64,000 nt of DNA from Rhodococcus oryzae (GCF_005049235.1 NZ_SUMD01000004.1:62001-126000), one strand, 5' to 3'. Positions 29,019 through 38,690 are shown, numbered from the stretch's first letter. Notes: generated from the letters alone by a model not told the origin. Program-made: numbers and translations.

Positions 29019-29249
29019 ATGAAGCGGGCAACGCCATCGACAACGCGCAGGACCTACGACGTCTTGCCCCATGAGGGCGACGCGGCGCACTGCTGGGAGG
29101 TGCACCAGTACGGTTCGCGCGAGCACAACTACTACGGCACCGAGCGGGAGGCGATCGCCGCCGCCCGTGAACTGGCGCACGCGCATCACCCGGCGAAGGT
29201 GGTACTGCACGGGCGAGATGGATTCGCGTACCGCGAATTCAACTGTTAG
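29019..29249 (+). CDS. DUF2188-like small protein
   Basis: 76 residues from an ATG with a strong GAGGAGG at 29006-29012. 'TEREAIAAARELA' and the ending 'VVLHGRDGFAYREF' match the DUF2188 pattern of small proteins of unknown function. It lies upstream of the methyltransferase gene and could share its transcript. Confidence 0.65.
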   Translation: MKRATPSTTRRTYDVLPHEGDAAHCWEVHQYGSREHNYYGTEREAIAAARELAHAHHPAKVVLHGRDGFAYREFNC

Positions 29250-29291
29250 CGCGGGCGTTTCACCCTCTCGAGTTCGGTCGCGAGGAGTGCC

Positions 29292-30086
29292 ATGGGAGCT
29301 CGGCCGGAGCAGTGGGCGAGCGGCGAGGACTATCAGCGCTACATGGGCCGGTGGAGCCGCCTGGCCGCCGTCGAGTTCCTTCGCGGTCTGCCGCCGCTGC
29401 CCGGGGCCGTGTGGTGTGACGTCGGGTGCGGGACGGGTTCGCTGACGCAGACGATCCTGGCCACGGAGCGGCCAACGCGGGTCCTCGGGGTCGACCCCTC
29501 GGCTCAATTCCTGGCCGCCGCCGCGCTTCGTTCGGATGGGCGTGCGGAGTTCCGGCTCGGCTCCGCTGCCGCGATCCCTGCCGCCGACGGCGAGTTCGAT
29601 CGGGTCGTCTCCGCGCTGGTGCTCAACTTCGTACCCGATCCGCGGGCGGCCCTTGCCGAGATGATCCGGGTCACCCGGCCTGCCGGGTTGGTCGCCTCCT
29701 ACGTGTGGGACTACGCGGACGGTATGGACATGATCCGGCTGTTCTGGGACGCCGCCATCGAGTTGGACCCGGCCGCCGCCGCGGTCGACGAAGGAGCCCG
29801 GTTTCCCCTGTGCCGCCCCGAGCCACTGCGCGAGCTGTTCGGTTCGGCGGGATTGACCCGGGTCCGGGCGGGGCAGGTCGAGGTGGACACCGTGTTCGCT
29901 GGCTTCGAGGACTTCTGGCGTCCCTTCCTCGGCGGTCAGGGGCCCGCCCCCGGGTACTGCACGAGCCTGCCCGAGGACCATCGGGCTGCGCTGCGGGAGA
30001 GGCTTCGCGCCACGACCCCGCGGAACGCCTCCGGGGCCGTCCCCCTGCGAGCGCGGGCGTGGACGGTCCAGGGTTGCATGCCGTGA
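29292..30086 (+). CDS. Class I SAM-dependent methyltransferase
   Basis: 264 residues. SAM-binding motif I is 'CDVGCGTGSL' (about residues 42-51), followed by 'VLGVDPS' (motif II), 'RVVSALVLNFVPDP' (motif IV region) and 'RVTRPAGLVAS' (motif V region). It is a UbiE/Methyltransf_11-type small-molecule methyltransferase by pattern; the substrate is not recognisable. GAGGAG precedes the ATG. Confidence 0.85.
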   Translation: MGARPEQWASGEDYQRYMGRWSRLAAVEFLRGLPPLPGAVWCDVGCGTGSLTQTILATERPTRVLGVDPSAQFLAAAALRSDGRAEFRLGSAAAIPAADGEFDRVVSALVLNFVPDPRAALAEMIRVTRPAGLVASYVWDYADGMDMIRLFWDAAIELDPAAAAVDEGARFPLCRPEPLRELFGSAGLTRVRAGQVEVDTVFAGFEDFWRPFLGGQGPAPGYCTSLPEDHRAALRERLRATTPRNASGAVPLRARAWTVQGCMP

Positions 30087-30123
30087 GCCACGGCCGATCC
30101 GAGTGTGACGGTCGGCACCTTGC

Positions 30124-30147
30124 TATCGACAGTATGTCGATATATCG
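30124..30147. promoter_or_regulatory. Inverted-repeat operator upstream of the PadR gene
   Basis: TATCGACA (30124-30131), GTA, TGTCGATA (30135-30142) is a perfect 8-base inverted repeat, extended on its right by the palindrome CGATATATCG (30138-30147). PadR regulators bind dyads of this size, often in their own promoters. It lies about 40 bases before the PadR start, so autoregulation is likely. Confidence 0.55.
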
Positions 30148-30187
30148 TCGAACACGTAATTGATACGAACAGTCGTAGGAGGCTGAC

Positions 30188-30862
30188 ATGGAACACATTC
30201 AACGAGAGCATGAGCATGGGCGCGGCAGGCGCAGGCCCGGACGCGAGGGGCGCGATCGTCGTCGCGACGGGTTCGGCCCAGGATTCGGTCCGGGCATGGC
30301 CTTCGGACCCGGCCACGGTCCCGGCGGCCAGCGGCTCGGCCGTGGGCGTGGGCGCGGTGGACGCGGGCGGCGCGGCGACGTGCGCGCTGCGGTGCTGCTG
30401 CTCCTCGCCGAGGGGCCGATGCACGGCTACGAACTGATCCAGCGGATCGTCGAGCGGAGCAACGGCGTCTGGCGGCCCAGCCCCGGCTCGATCTACCCGG
30501 CGCTCGCACAGCTTGAGGACGAGGGCCTGGTGTTGATCGAAAAGGTGGCCGGCCGCAAGACCGCGCGCCTGACCGAATCGGGCGTCGCGTATGTGGAGGA
30601 GAACAAAGCAGACCTGGGGAACCCGTGGGACGAGGTCAGCGCCGGGGTCGGCCAGGAGGCGCAGGACCTGCGCGGACTGATCGGACAGCTGATGGGTGCG
30701 GCAGGCCAGGTCGCCGCGGTCGGGACCCCGGAACAGATCCGCAAGGCGGGCGAGGTGCTCACCGAGTCCCGCCGGGCGCTGTATCGGATTCTCGCCGACG
30801 ATCCGAACCCGACGTCCAACCCACCGGGTTCGGACGAGACCGAGTCCGAGTCCGACGAGTGA
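30188..30862 (+). CDS. PadR family transcriptional regulator
   Basis: 224 residues; the ATG has AGGAGG at 30177-30182. A Gly/Arg/His-rich N-terminal 60 residues precedes the winged helix: 'VRAAVLLLLAEGPMHGYEL', 'SPGSIYPALAQLEDEGLV', 'RKTARLTESGVAYVEE'. A C-terminal dimerisation helix follows. Members respond to phenolics, drugs or other ligands; the ligand is not predictable. A perfect inverted repeat stands upstream. The next gene, 76 bases downstream, encodes a secreted lipase that it may or may not control. Confidence 0.9.
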   Translation: MEHIQREHEHGRGRRRPGREGRDRRRDGFGPGFGPGMAFGPGHGPGGQRLGRGRGRGGRGRRGDVRAAVLLLLAEGPMHGYELIQRIVERSNGVWRPSPGSIYPALAQLEDEGLVLIEKVAGRKTARLTESGVAYVEENKADLGNPWDEVSAGVGQEAQDLRGLIGQLMGAAGQVAAVGTPEQIRKAGEVLTESRRALYRILADDPNPTSNPPGSDETESESDE

Positions 30863-30938
30863 TCGGTGACCGAACCCCAACCGGACCGTACTGAAATCGT
30901 GACCGCCTGGTGGTCCCGGGACCTCGGCCACCGCGCGC

Positions 30939-31994
30939 ATGATGTGGATCGTGAACCGGATCGATACGAGGGCGTCTGGGGTGGGAGTGGGTCGCAGGGT
31001 CGTCGCGATCGTCTCGCTGACGTGCGCCGCCGCCGTCCTCCCGCTCTCGTCCGCTGACGCCCAATCCAGCACGACCCAGGGCGCCGGGTCGATCTCCGAG
31101 GTCCCCGAGAATCCCGGGCCGGTGCAGGCGACCCATGTCGATGCGGCAGCCTTCGCCCGAGAACATCCCGGCACGACCCCGCCCGGATCGAACGACTTCT
31201 CCTGCAAGCCCTCCGCCGCGCATCCCCGTCCGGTGATCCTCGCGCATGGCACCGACGCCAACGCCTACTCCGACTGGTCCGCGATCTCGCCCGCGCTCAA
31301 GGCGGCGGGTTACTGCGTCTTCGCCCTCAATTACGGGGGCAGGCCCGGCGGGGACTCGTTCGGGACCGAGGACATGCGGATCAGCGGGCAACAGACCGCC
31401 GACTTCGTGCAGCGGGTGCGCGCGGCGACCGGCGCCGAGAAGGTCGACCTGGTCGGCTTCTCCCAGGGCGCGACGGTGACGAGATACTTCGTCAACCGGC
31501 TCGGCGGGGCCGCGGTGGTCGAGCGGTGGGTCGGGGTGGCGTCGCCGTCGTACGGCGGGATCTTCTACGGGCTGGCGCCGGTCGTCGACGGAGTCCCCGG
31601 CGGGGCCGAGGCCATCGAGGCCGTGCTCGGACAGGCCGTCGGCCAACAGATCCAGGGCTCACCATTCCTGGACGCGCTCAACGAGCCCGCCGACACCGTC
31701 CCCGGCGTGAGTTACACCACCATCGGAACCCAGTACGACGAGATGATCCAGCCCGCGTCGAATGTCGCCCTGCGCGGCCAGGGCGCGACGAACGTCAGCG
31801 TCCAGGCGCTGTGCCCGGAAGACCGGACCGGACACATGAACATGGTCTACGACCCGTTCACCATCGGCCTCGTGCTCCGTGCGCTCGATCCCGGTGCCCA
31901 GGAACCGGTCTGCGCACCGGTCGCGCTGGGGACCGGGATCCCCGAGATGATGTACGAGAGCAACTTCGGGGGCGGCAGCAGCGACGGCAGCTGA
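30939..31994 (+). CDS. Secreted alpha/beta-hydrolase lipase (class 2 / EstA-like)
   Basis: 351 residues. A signal peptide runs to about residue 43 ('VVAIVSLTCAAAVLPLSSADAQ'-type hydrophobic stretch ending in Ala-x-Ala-like processing). The fold has an oxyanion 'VILAHGTDAN', nucleophile elbow GFSQG, and a late histidine in 'DRTGHMNMV'. Two conserved cysteine pairs suggest disulfides. Homologues in Nocardia and mycobacteria are exported triacylglycerol lipases. The start could also be 30942 or a nearby GTG. Confidence 0.85.
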   Translation: MMWIVNRIDTRASGVGVGRRVVAIVSLTCAAAVLPLSSADAQSSTTQGAGSISEVPENPGPVQATHVDAAAFAREHPGTTPPGSNDFSCKPSAAHPRPVILAHGTDANAYSDWSAISPALKAAGYCVFALNYGGRPGGDSFGTEDMRISGQQTADFVQRVRAATGAEKVDLVGFSQGATVTRYFVNRLGGAAVVERWVGVASPSYGGIFYGLAPVVDGVPGGAEAIEAVLGQAVGQQIQGSPFLDALNEPADTVPGVSYTTIGTQYDEMIQPASNVALRGQGATNVSVQALCPEDRTGHMNMVYDPFTIGLVLRALDPGAQEPVCAPVALGTGIPEMMYESNFGGGSSDGS

Positions 31995-32018
31995 CCCGGT
32001 CACTCGGGACGCGGCGCC

Positions 32019-33209
32019 TCAGCCGGCTGGCAGCACCTCGCCCATCACACGCAGCGTGTTGCCGCCCATGATCGCCCGGATCTCGTCGTCGCTGCGGCCG
32101 CGGTCGCGCAGCTCCTGGGTGATCACCGCGATCTCGCTGGTGTCCCAGGCGACCGTGGTCGCTCCGTCGTAGTCACTGCCCAGCGCCGCCGTCGCGAGGC
32201 CGCCGACCTCGATCACGTGCTCGATCGCGTCGACCACCGCGGCCGGAGTCAGCTCGCACACGGCCGCGTCCCAGTAGCCGATACCGACCACGCCTCCGGT
32301 GGCCGCCACCCCGCGGATCTCGTCATCGGTGAGGTTGCGGTTGACGTCGCAGGTGGCCTGCACGCCGCCGTGGCTCGCGACGACGGGCCGCGTCGCACGC
32401 TCGAGCATCTCCTTGATGGCCGGGTGGCTGGCGTGGGCGATGTCGACGATGATGCCCCGCCGCTCCATCTCCGCGAACACCGTCCGTCCGAGATCGGTCA
32501 GGCCGCCCTTGGCCTCACCGTGCATCGAGCCGGACGCCTCGTTGTCGAAGAAGTGGGTGAACCCCGCCATCCGCATGCCTGCGTCGTAGAGCGCGCCGAG
32601 GTTCTCGGCCTTGCCCTCGAGGTTCTGCAGACCCTCGACCGAGAACAGGGCGCCGGTCACGTTCTGTCCCGCCGCGCGGTCCGTGAGCAGCGTCGCGAGA
32701 TCCTCTCGCGTCTTCACGAACCGGAGCTGACCGTCCGAGTCCGCTGCCGCGTTCTCGAGCTTCTCCGCGTGATAGAGCGACCGCTGGAGAAGCGAGCCCC
32801 AGGTCCGCGGCGGCTGCAGCTGGGCGATCGTGAGGAGCTCGATGTTGTCGGTCTCGTCCGAGTTGGCGTCGTAGTTCTGGCCCTTCGGCGACTTCGAGAC
32901 GGACGAGAACACCTGCAACGCCACGTTGCCGTCCTGGAGGCGAGGTAGGTCCATGTGGCCGCGCCCGGAACGCTTGAGGAGGTTGCGATCCCACATCAGG
33001 GTGTCCGAGTGCATGTCCGCGATCTGCAGACTGTCGTGGAGGCTCTGCGTCTGCGCGGTCACCTCCGGCAGATCGGCCGGCACGACCTTGTTCATGCTTC
33101 GCTCGATGGCGCCTGGCGCGATGGTGAAGAAACCGACGAGTGCCACGACGATCAGGACCAGGGAACCGAGCAGGACGCGACGGGGCCACTTGCGCTTCGG
33201 GGACGACAT
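32019..33209 (-). CDS. Membrane-anchored dipeptidase (M19, renal dipeptidase family)
   Basis: 396 residues. An N-terminal helix (about residues 11-30) anchors it, with the catalytic domain outside. The zinc-binding 'ADMHSDT' (HxD), 'FSVEG', 'IAHAS' and 'ASHGGV' match family M19, which cleaves dipeptides including D-residue forms. Convergent with the lipase gene with only 24 bases between their ends. Confidence 0.87.
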   Translation of the reverse strand: MSSPKRKWPRRVLLGSLVLIVVALVGFFTIAPGAIERSMNKVVPADLPEVTAQTQSLHDSLQIADMHSDTLMWDRNLLKRSGRGHMDLPRLQDGNVALQVFSSVSKSPKGQNYDANSDETDNIELLTIAQLQPPRTWGSLLQRSLYHAEKLENAAADSDGQLRFVKTREDLATLLTDRAAGQNVTGALFSVEGLQNLEGKAENLGALYDAGMRMAGFTHFFDNEASGSMHGEAKGGLTDLGRTVFAEMERRGIIVDIAHASHPAIKEMLERATRPVVASHGGVQATCDVNRNLTDDEIRGVAATGGVVGIGYWDAAVCELTPAAVVDAIEHVIEVGGLATAALGSDYDGATTVAWDTSEIAVITQELRDRGRSDDEIRAIMGGNTLRVMGEVLPAG

Positions 33210-33266
33210 GCCGCGAATCCTAAGGTGCGCGAACCAGTTTTGATCGAGTGTTGTGGGAACCCGAAC

Positions 33267-33302
33267 GGATGCCGCCGCCCCGACCGAGGGGCGGCGGCAT
33301 CC
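33267..33302 (-). terminator. Strong hairpin after the HhH-like small gene
   Basis: Arms 33267-33281 and 33288-33302 pair perfectly over 15 bases with a six-base loop. It lies just past the stop of the leftward gene ending at 33309 and before the dipeptidase start at 33209, so it separates the two. Confidence 0.75.
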
Positions 33303-33308
33303 TCGGTG

Positions 33309-33515
33309 CTATTCGGCCAGCTTGGCGACCGCCTGCGCCCACAGGAAGAACTTGTTGGTGCCGAGGTCGGCAACAGTGGTGATGTTGAAAGCCGCCTTGA
33401 GATGCTCGGCGTCGGATTCGCTGACCCCCTGAAGGGCGGCGACCGGAGCCTTGGCCAAATCCTCGATGGACTTGGATTCCCATTCCTTGTCGAACTTGTT
33501 CGCGATTCCCGCCAC
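33309..33515 (-). CDS. Small helix-hairpin-helix-like protein of unknown function
   Basis: 68 residues from GTG 33515, chosen because GGAGG (33520-33524) precedes it at good spacing; an ATG at 33527 would itself contain that site. 'LQGVSESDAEHLKAAFNITT' and 'VADLGTNKFFLWAQAVAKL' look like a helix-hairpin-helix pair as in DUF4332-type domains. No partner is evident. It is divergent from def. Confidence 0.6.
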   Translation of the reverse strand: MAGIANKFDKEWESKSIEDLAKAPVAALQGVSESDAEHLKAAFNITTVADLGTNKFFLWAQAVAKLAE

Positions 33516-33738
33516 TGTGACCTCCATCTGAGTTGGAACTTCACGGTCGGCGCACCGAAGTTCGGCACTCGGATTGCGCCAGGGCCCAGTCAATACCCCT
33601 TCCGACGCGGTGTACATCACCGCGGCCGGAGTGTTTCTCGTGGTGGTGGAGCGCGCGGGTGTCATGGAGGACCCGAAGGCTTCCCTAGACTGTTCGTGAC
33701 GTCGAACCCGACATGACGAGAACCGTGGGAGCAGATTC

Positions 33739-34278
33739 GTGAGTATTCAGCCCGTTCGCCTGTTCGGCGATCCCGTTCTGCGAACCCGCGCTGACGAGGT
33801 GGTCGACTTCGATCGGGAACTGCACAAGCTCGTCGCGGACCTCGAGGACACCATGTACGACGAGGGCGGGGCCGGTATCGCCGCACCGCAGATCGGCGTG
33901 AGCCTGCGGGTGTTCGCCTACAACTGCGGGGGCGCCGCGGGACACCTGATCAACCCGACCATTCGCGTGATCGGCGACGAGATCCAGACCGGGGTCGAGG
34001 GATGCCTGTCGATTCCGGGCGTGCGCGCCGAGTGCACCAGGGCGATGAACGCCGTCGCCACGGGGTTCTCGAAGTACGGCGAGCCGATCACGATCGACGG
34101 CACCGGGATCCTGGCCAGGTGTTTCCAGCACGAAACCGATCATCTCGACGGGGTCCTGTTCCTGGACCGGCTGGAGCCGGAGGCCAGGAAGGACGCCATG
34201 CGCACGATCCGTCAGTCGCAGTGGTTCGGTACCCCGGAGCCGGCGCAGGCCGGTCCGTTCGGCAGGACGGTGCACTGA
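33739..34278 (+). CDS. def: Peptide deformylase
   Basis: Removes the formyl group from nascent proteins. 179 residues with all three motifs: '[10 protein letters not shown]', 'EGCLSIPG' and metal-binding 'HETDHLDG'. GTG start. It is placed directly before fmt, so formylation and deformylation genes sit together; the gap between them is one base. Confidence 0.95.
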   Translation: MSIQPVRLFGDPVLRTRADEVVDFDRELHKLVADLEDTMYDEGGAGIAAPQIGVSLRVFAYNCGGAAGHLINPTIRVIGDEIQTGVEGCLSIPGVRAECTRAMNAVATGFSKYGEPITIDGTGILARCFQHETDHLDGVLFLDRLEPEARKDAMRTIRQSQWFGTPEPAQAGPFGRTVH

Positions 34279-34279
34279 C

Positions 34280-35203
34280 ATGCGGATCGTCTTCGCCGGT
34301 ACCCCCGAGCCCGCCGTGCCGTCACTGGCGCGGCTGCTGAAGTCCTCCCGGCACGAGGTGGTCGCGGTCGTGACCAGGCCGGACGCGGTCGCCGGTCGGG
34401 GCAGGAAGGTCACCAGGTCGCCGATCGGGCAGCTCGCCGACGAGCACGGCATCGAGGTGCTCACCCCGGCGCGAGCGTCCGACCCGGAGTTCCTGGATCG
34501 GCTGCGCGCCCTCGAGCCGGACTGCTGCCCGGTGGTCGCCTACGGTGCGCTGCTGCCGCGACCTGTACTCGACGTGCCGCGGTACGGCTGGGTGAACCTG
34601 CACTTCTCCCTGCTGCCCGCGTGGCGTGGCGCTGCGCCCGTGCAGGCGGCGATCGCCGCGGGCGACGACATGACCGGCGCGAGCGCCTTCCTGTTGGAAG
34701 AGGGACTCGACACCGGACCGGTGTTCGGGGTGATGACCGAGCGCATCCGCGACACCGACACCGCGGGCGAGCTGCTCGGCCGGCTCGCGGAGGGCGGCGC
34801 GGTGCTGCTCGAGTCCGTGCTCGACGGTATCGAGGACGGCGCGACGACGCCGGTGCCCCAGCCGACAGAGGGCGTGTCGCATGCGCCGAAGGTGACCGTC
34901 GAATCGGCCCGGATCCGTTGGGATCAGCCGGCGCAGGCGGTCGATCGGCTGGTCCGGTCGGTCACCCCCGCGCCCGGTGCGTGGACGCAGGTGGGGGAGC
35001 TGCGGCTCAAGGTCGGCCCGGTGCAGGTCACCGACGAGACCCTGGAACCGGGACAATTCCTGGTCCGTAAGGACGGCTGCTATGTCGGAACCGCGACGAC
35101 CGCGGTCCGGCTGAGTCAGGTTCAGCCACAAGGTAAGAAGGCCATGGCGGCCGCCGATTGGGCGCGGGGAGCGCGCCTCGAACCCGAGGTGCGTGCACTG
35201 TGA
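34280..35203 (+). CDS. fmt: Methionyl-tRNA formyltransferase
   Basis: Formylates initiator Met-tRNA. 307 residues. '[15 protein letters not shown]' opens the Rossmann domain; '[17 protein letters not shown]' contains the catalytic and folate-binding residues; the C-terminal beta-barrel has '[11 protein letters not shown]'. Its stop overlaps the rsmB GTG by four bases. Confidence 0.96.
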   Translation: MRIVFAGTPEPAVPSLARLLKSSRHEVVAVVTRPDAVAGRGRKVTRSPIGQLADEHGIEVLTPARASDPEFLDRLRALEPDCCPVVAYGALLPRPVLDVPRYGWVNLHFSLLPAWRGAAPVQAAIAAGDDMTGASAFLLEEGLDTGPVFGVMTERIRDTDTAGELLGRLAEGGAVLLESVLDGIEDGATTPVPQPTEGVSHAPKVTVESARIRWDQPAQAVDRLVRSVTPAPGAWTQVGELRLKVGPVQVTDETLEPGQFLVRKDGCYVGTATTAVRLSQVQPQGKKAMAAADWARGARLEPEVRAL

Positions 35204-36666
35204 CCGAATCCCGTAGGCCCGCACGAGGAAAGCGTGATCAGTCGCGCGGCGGCGACAAGCAGGGCGCGAAGGGCGGCCCGAACACCCGGCCGCGCCAGGC
35301 AGGCAGGCCCGACACGTCCGCGAGCGGGGTCGATCGGCCCCGGGTCGCGGCCCGCGACGTGCTGCGCGCGGTGCGCGAGCGCGACGCCTACGCAAACCTG
35401 GTGCTGCCCGGTCTGCTTCGCGACCGGAAGATGGACGGCCGGGACGCGGCCCTGGCGACCGAGCTCGCCTACGGGGCCTGCCGCGCGCAGGGCCTGTTGG
35501 ACGCCGTCATCGCCAGCGGCGCGGGACGGCCGATCGACGAGATCGACGGTCCGCTGCTCGACGTGCTGCGCCTCGGCACCTACCAGCTGCTGCGCACCCG
35601 GGTCGCCCCGCACGCGGCGGTGGCCACCTCGGTGGATCTGGTCCGCAGCGAATTCGGCGGCGGCAAGGCCGGTTTCGTGAACGCGGTGCTTCGTCGGGTG
35701 GCCGAGAAGAGCGAGGAGCAGTGGGTGTCCGAGCTGGCGCCCGATGCGGGCTCGGACCCCGTGGGACACCTGGCTTTCGAGTACGCGCATCCGGTCTGGA
35801 TCGCGCAGGCGTTCGCCGATGCGCTCGGCCCGGACGCGGGCGAGATCGAGCGGGTGCTGGCGGCGGACGACGCCCGGCCGTCGGTGCACCTGGTGGCGCG
35901 ACCGGGGGAGATCTCGGCGGAGGAGCTCGCCCTGGTGACCGGTGGCGAGATCGGCCCCTACTCGCCTTACGCGGTGCACCTCGACGGCGGCGACCCCGGT
36001 CAGCTCGACGCGGTCCGCGAGGGCCTCGCGGGTGTGCAGGACGAGGGCAGTCAGCTCGTGGCCAGGGCGCTGGCGCTGGCGCCGCTGCTCGGTGCCGATG
36101 GTGGACGCTGGCTCGACCTGTGCGCTGGACCGGGCGGCAAGGCGGCGCTTCTCGGCGCCCTCGCCGACATCGAGGGCGCGCGTCTGGACGCCGTCGAGCC
36201 GGCGGAGCACCGGGCGGACCTGGTCCGCAAGACGACCAAGGGCCTGCCGGTGGACGTACACGTCGCGGACGGTCGGGAACCCGGCCTGGCTCCCGGATTC
36301 GACCGGGTGCTGGTGGACGCGCCGTGCACCGGCCTCGGCGCGCTGCGGCGTCGCCCCGAGGCGCGCTGGCGTCGCCAGCCCACCGATGTTGCTGCGCTGG
36401 TCAAGCTGCAGCGCGAGCTCCTGGCGTCGGCGATCTCGCTGGTCCGGCCGGGCGGGGTCGTCCTGTACTCGACGTGTTCCCCGCACCTGTCGGAGACCGT
36501 CGGCGTGGTCGCCGACGCGGTCCGTAGGCACGGCGTCGTCGCGCTGGACACCAGGGAACTGGTGCCGGGGGTGCCCGAGCTGGGTGACGGTCCTGGCGTG
36601 CAGCTGTGGCCGCACCGGCACGGTACCGACGCGATGTTCATGGCGGCGCTGCGTAAGCCGGAGTAG
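35200..36666 (+). CDS. rsmB: 16S rRNA (cytosine-967-C5)-methyltransferase
   Basis: 488 residues. A polar, basic N-terminal 45 residues precedes the NusB-like RNA-binding domain ('[17 protein letters not shown]'), then the SAM domain with '[15 protein letters not shown]', '[18 protein letters not shown]' and the catalytic-cysteine motif '[11 protein letters not shown]'. GTG overlaps the fmt stop. In M. tuberculosis rpe follows directly; here a 21-kb accessory block intervenes. Confidence 0.95.
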   Translation: MTESRRPARGKRDQSRGGDKQGAKGGPNTRPRQAGRPDTSASGVDRPRVAARDVLRAVRERDAYANLVLPGLLRDRKMDGRDAALATELAYGACRAQGLLDAVIASGAGRPIDEIDGPLLDVLRLGTYQLLRTRVAPHAAVATSVDLVRSEFGGGKAGFVNAVLRRVAEKSEEQWVSELAPDAGSDPVGHLAFEYAHPVWIAQAFADALGPDAGEIERVLAADDARPSVHLVARPGEISAEELALVTGGEIGPYSPYAVHLDGGDPGQLDAVREGLAGVQDEGSQLVARALALAPLLGADGGRWLDLCAGPGGKAALLGALADIEGARLDAVEPAEHRADLVRKTTKGLPVDVHVADGREPGLAPGFDRVLVDAPCTGLGALRRRPEARWRRQPTDVAALVKLQRELLASAISLVRPGGVVLYSTCSPHLSETVGVVADAVRRHGVVALDTRELVPGVPELGDGPGVQLWPHRHGTDAMFMAALRKPE

Positions 36667-36675
36667 CCGGGTAGG

Positions 36676-37044
36676 TCAGCAGCAGTTCGGGTCGAGCACG
36701 AGGCGCAGCGCCTCGAGCGAGTCGGCGCGGGCGCGGTAGTAGACGTTCATGCCGCGCCTCGTCGACTCGACCATGCCCGCCTTCTTCAGCTGGGCGAGGT
36801 GGTGGCTGGCGGTGGACTCGGTCAGCTCGATGGCCGCGGCGAGGTCGCAGGTGCAGGCCTCGCCGTCGGGGTTGGTGAGCAGGATCGACATCAGCTTGAT
36901 CCGGGTCGGGTCGGCTAGCGCCTTGAGACGCAGCGCCACGTGCAGCGCGGCCTCGTCCGACATCGGGCCCGCGGCCACCGGGGCGCAGCAGATCGGTGCG
37001 GACACATCCAGCAATGGCAGGGCCTTGGGCATGTCCTCCATCAT
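36676..37044 (-). CDS. ArsR family metalloregulator
   Basis: 122 residues, winged helix. 'LKALADPTRIKLMSILL' and 'LTESTASHHLAQLKKAGMV' give the DNA-binding region. Metal-binding cysteines appear in 'ICCAP' near the N terminus, in the ArsR-type CxC ('ACTCDLAAA') and at the C-terminal 'NCC'. Similar in layout to M. tuberculosis Rv2642, which lies beside cadI. Divergent from CadI with a palindromic operator between them. An internal ATG at 37032 is a possible start. Confidence 0.88.
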   Translation of the reverse strand: MMEDMPKALPLLDVSAPICCAPVAAGPMSDEAALHVALRLKALADPTRIKLMSILLTNPDGEACTCDLAAAIELTESTASHHLAQLKKAGMVESTRRGMNVYYRARADSLEALRLVLDPNCC

Positions 37045-37053
37045 GCCAGCCTG

Positions 37054-37081
37054 TTGACATATGTCAAAAAGGTGCCATAGT
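37054..37081 (+). promoter_or_regulatory. ArsR operator overlapping the cadI promoter
   Basis: TTGACATATGTCAA (37054-37067) is a perfect 14-base palindrome. Its left half supplies a consensus -35 box TTGACA (37054-37059), followed 16 bases later by CATAGT (37076-37081) as a -10 box for cadI. ArsR bound here would block polymerase until metal releases it. The ATG of the arsR-like gene is only about 10 bases to the left, so it is probably autoregulated. Confidence 0.65.
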
Positions 37082-37122
37082 TGTCGGTACCCAATTCGAT
37101 ATATATCTCACTGGAGGTTCTC

Positions 37123-37611
37123 ATGTCCCGCGTACAGCTCGCCCTCAACGTCGACGACCTGACCGAATCGGTCGCGTTCTACTCGAAGCTGTTCAACACC
37201 GAACCGGCCAAGCTGCGCGAGGGCTACGCGAACTTCGCCATCGCCGAGCCGCCGCTGAAGCTGGTGCTGCTGCAGAACCCAGGCAAGGGCGGCAGCATCA
37301 ATCACCTTGGTGTGGAGGTGGAATCGAGCGAGGTCGTGCACGAGGAGATCGCCCGGCTCACCGGCGAGGGCCTGTTCACCGACGAGGAGATCGGCACCAC
37401 CTGTTGCTTCGCGACCCAGGACAAGGTGTGGGTCACCGGCCCCGCGGGCGAGAAGTGGGAGGTGTACACGGTGCTCGCCGACAGCGAGACCTTCGGCACC
37501 GGACCGGCCGCGCTCGAGATCACCGAGGCCTCCGCGCCCGCGGGCGGAGTGTGCTGCGCCTCGACGTCGGCGGACGAAGCCGCGCCCGCGGCCAAGAGCG
37601 CCTGCTGCTGA
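37123..37611 (+). CDS. cadI: CadI/ArsI-type heavy-metal resistance VOC protein
   Basis: 162 residues; ATG has GGAGG at 37113-37117. The VOC fold opens with 'RVQLALNVDDLTESVAFYSK' (20 residues). 'NHLGVEVES' and 'EKWEVYTVLAD' carry ligand histidine and glutamate, and 'IGTTCCFA' has the vicinal cysteines characteristic of ArsI carbon-arsenic lyases. The C-terminal tail holds two more CC pairs. M. tuberculosis CadI (Rv2641) is cadmium-induced. Expression should follow the ArsR protein next door. Arsenic versus cadmium specificity is open. Confidence 0.88.
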   Translation: MSRVQLALNVDDLTESVAFYSKLFNTEPAKLREGYANFAIAEPPLKLVLLQNPGKGGSINHLGVEVESSEVVHEEIARLTGEGLFTDEEIGTTCCFATQDKVWVTGPAGEKWEVYTVLADSETFGTGPAALEITEASAPAGGVCCASTSADEAAPAAKSACC

Positions 37612-37685
37612 CGTTCTCGTCGCTCGCAACCCGCATGATGGTTATCGAGGCGTGAATACCTCGGTCGTCGCCAAGGGAGGCCGCG

Positions 37686-38690
37686 ATGAAGGCGATCATC
37701 CACACCCGGTTCGGCGGACCTGAAGTACTCGGGCTGGAGCAGGTCAGGATACCGACGCCCAAGGACAACGAAGTCCTGGTGAAAGTCCACGCGACGACGG
37801 TCACAACAGCCGAATGCAAGATGCGCAGGGGCGAGCCGCTCTGGGGTCGGGTCATCCTCGGGCTGCGAAGGCCGAGAAAGAAGATGCGGACCCTGGGCCT
37901 GGAGCTTGCCGGAGAGATCGAGACGGTCGGAAAGGACGTGCACCGGTTCAAGCCGGGTGACCAAGTGTTCGGGTTCACCGGCTTCGATATCGGCGCCTAC
38001 GCCGAGTACAAGTGCCTGCCGGACACCGCCTCGCTCGCACTCAAACCGGTCACCACGACCTATGAAGAGGCCGCCGCCGCAGTCGACGGTGCCACAACCG
38101 CACTGTTCTTCCTCCGGGACAAAGCGAAGGTGCGAGCCGGGCAGAAGGTCCTCGTCAACGGCGCCTCTGGCAGCGTCGGCACCTACGCGGTGCAACTGGG
38201 CAAGTCCCTTGGCGCTGAGGTCACCGGTGTGTGCGGTCCGAAGAACGTGGAATTGGTGAAGTCGCTTGGCGCCGACAAGGTGATCGACTACACCAAGGAG
38301 GATTTCACCGAAAACACTGCGGCATACGACGTCGTATTCGACGCGATAGGTAGGAACTCGTTCGCGCGGTGCAAGGGCTCGCTCACCGAGAATGGGTGCT
38401 ACCTGCCCACATCGGGGCTGAAAAACCACCTGCTGTCGCTCTGGACCTCGCTCTGGGGCGGCAGGAAGGTCATCACCGGAATGTCGATCCGCAAGAACGA
38501 CGCGCTGGAGTACGTCAAGAAGCTCATCGAGGCGGATCAGTTGCGGATCGTCATCGACCGAAGTTATCCCCTCGAGCAGATCGGCGAGGCGCACCGGTAT
38601 GTCGACACCGGGCACAAGAGGGGCAACGTCGTGATCACCGTGGCGCACACGGCGGCCGGTTCCGCCCGGCGACCTCGCCGCGATCTCTGA
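37686..38690 (+). CDS. MDR-family NAD(P)-dependent oxidoreductase (quinone reductase-like)
   Basis: 334 residues of the medium-chain dehydrogenase superfamily. GroES-like N-terminal half ('GPEVLGLEQVRIPTP' region), then a Rossmann domain with 'LVNGASGSVGTYAVQLGK'. No zinc-ligand pattern is seen, so a zeta-crystallin-like reductase is likelier than an alcohol dehydrogenase. GGGAGG precedes the ATG. Codon use is slightly more A/T-rich than the core genes. Confidence 0.82.
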   Translation: MKAIIHTRFGGPEVLGLEQVRIPTPKDNEVLVKVHATTVTTAECKMRRGEPLWGRVILGLRRPRKKMRTLGLELAGEIETVGKDVHRFKPGDQVFGFTGFDIGAYAEYKCLPDTASLALKPVTTTYEEAAAAVDGATTALFFLRDKAKVRAGQKVLVNGASGSVGTYAVQLGKSLGAEVTGVCGPKNVELVKSLGADKVIDYTKEDFTENTAAYDVVFDAIGRNSFARCKGSLTENGCYLPTSGLKNHLLSLWTSLWGGRKVITGMSIRKNDALEYVKKLIEADQLRIVIDRSYPLEQIGEAHRYVDTGHKRGNVVITVAHTAAGSARRPRRDL

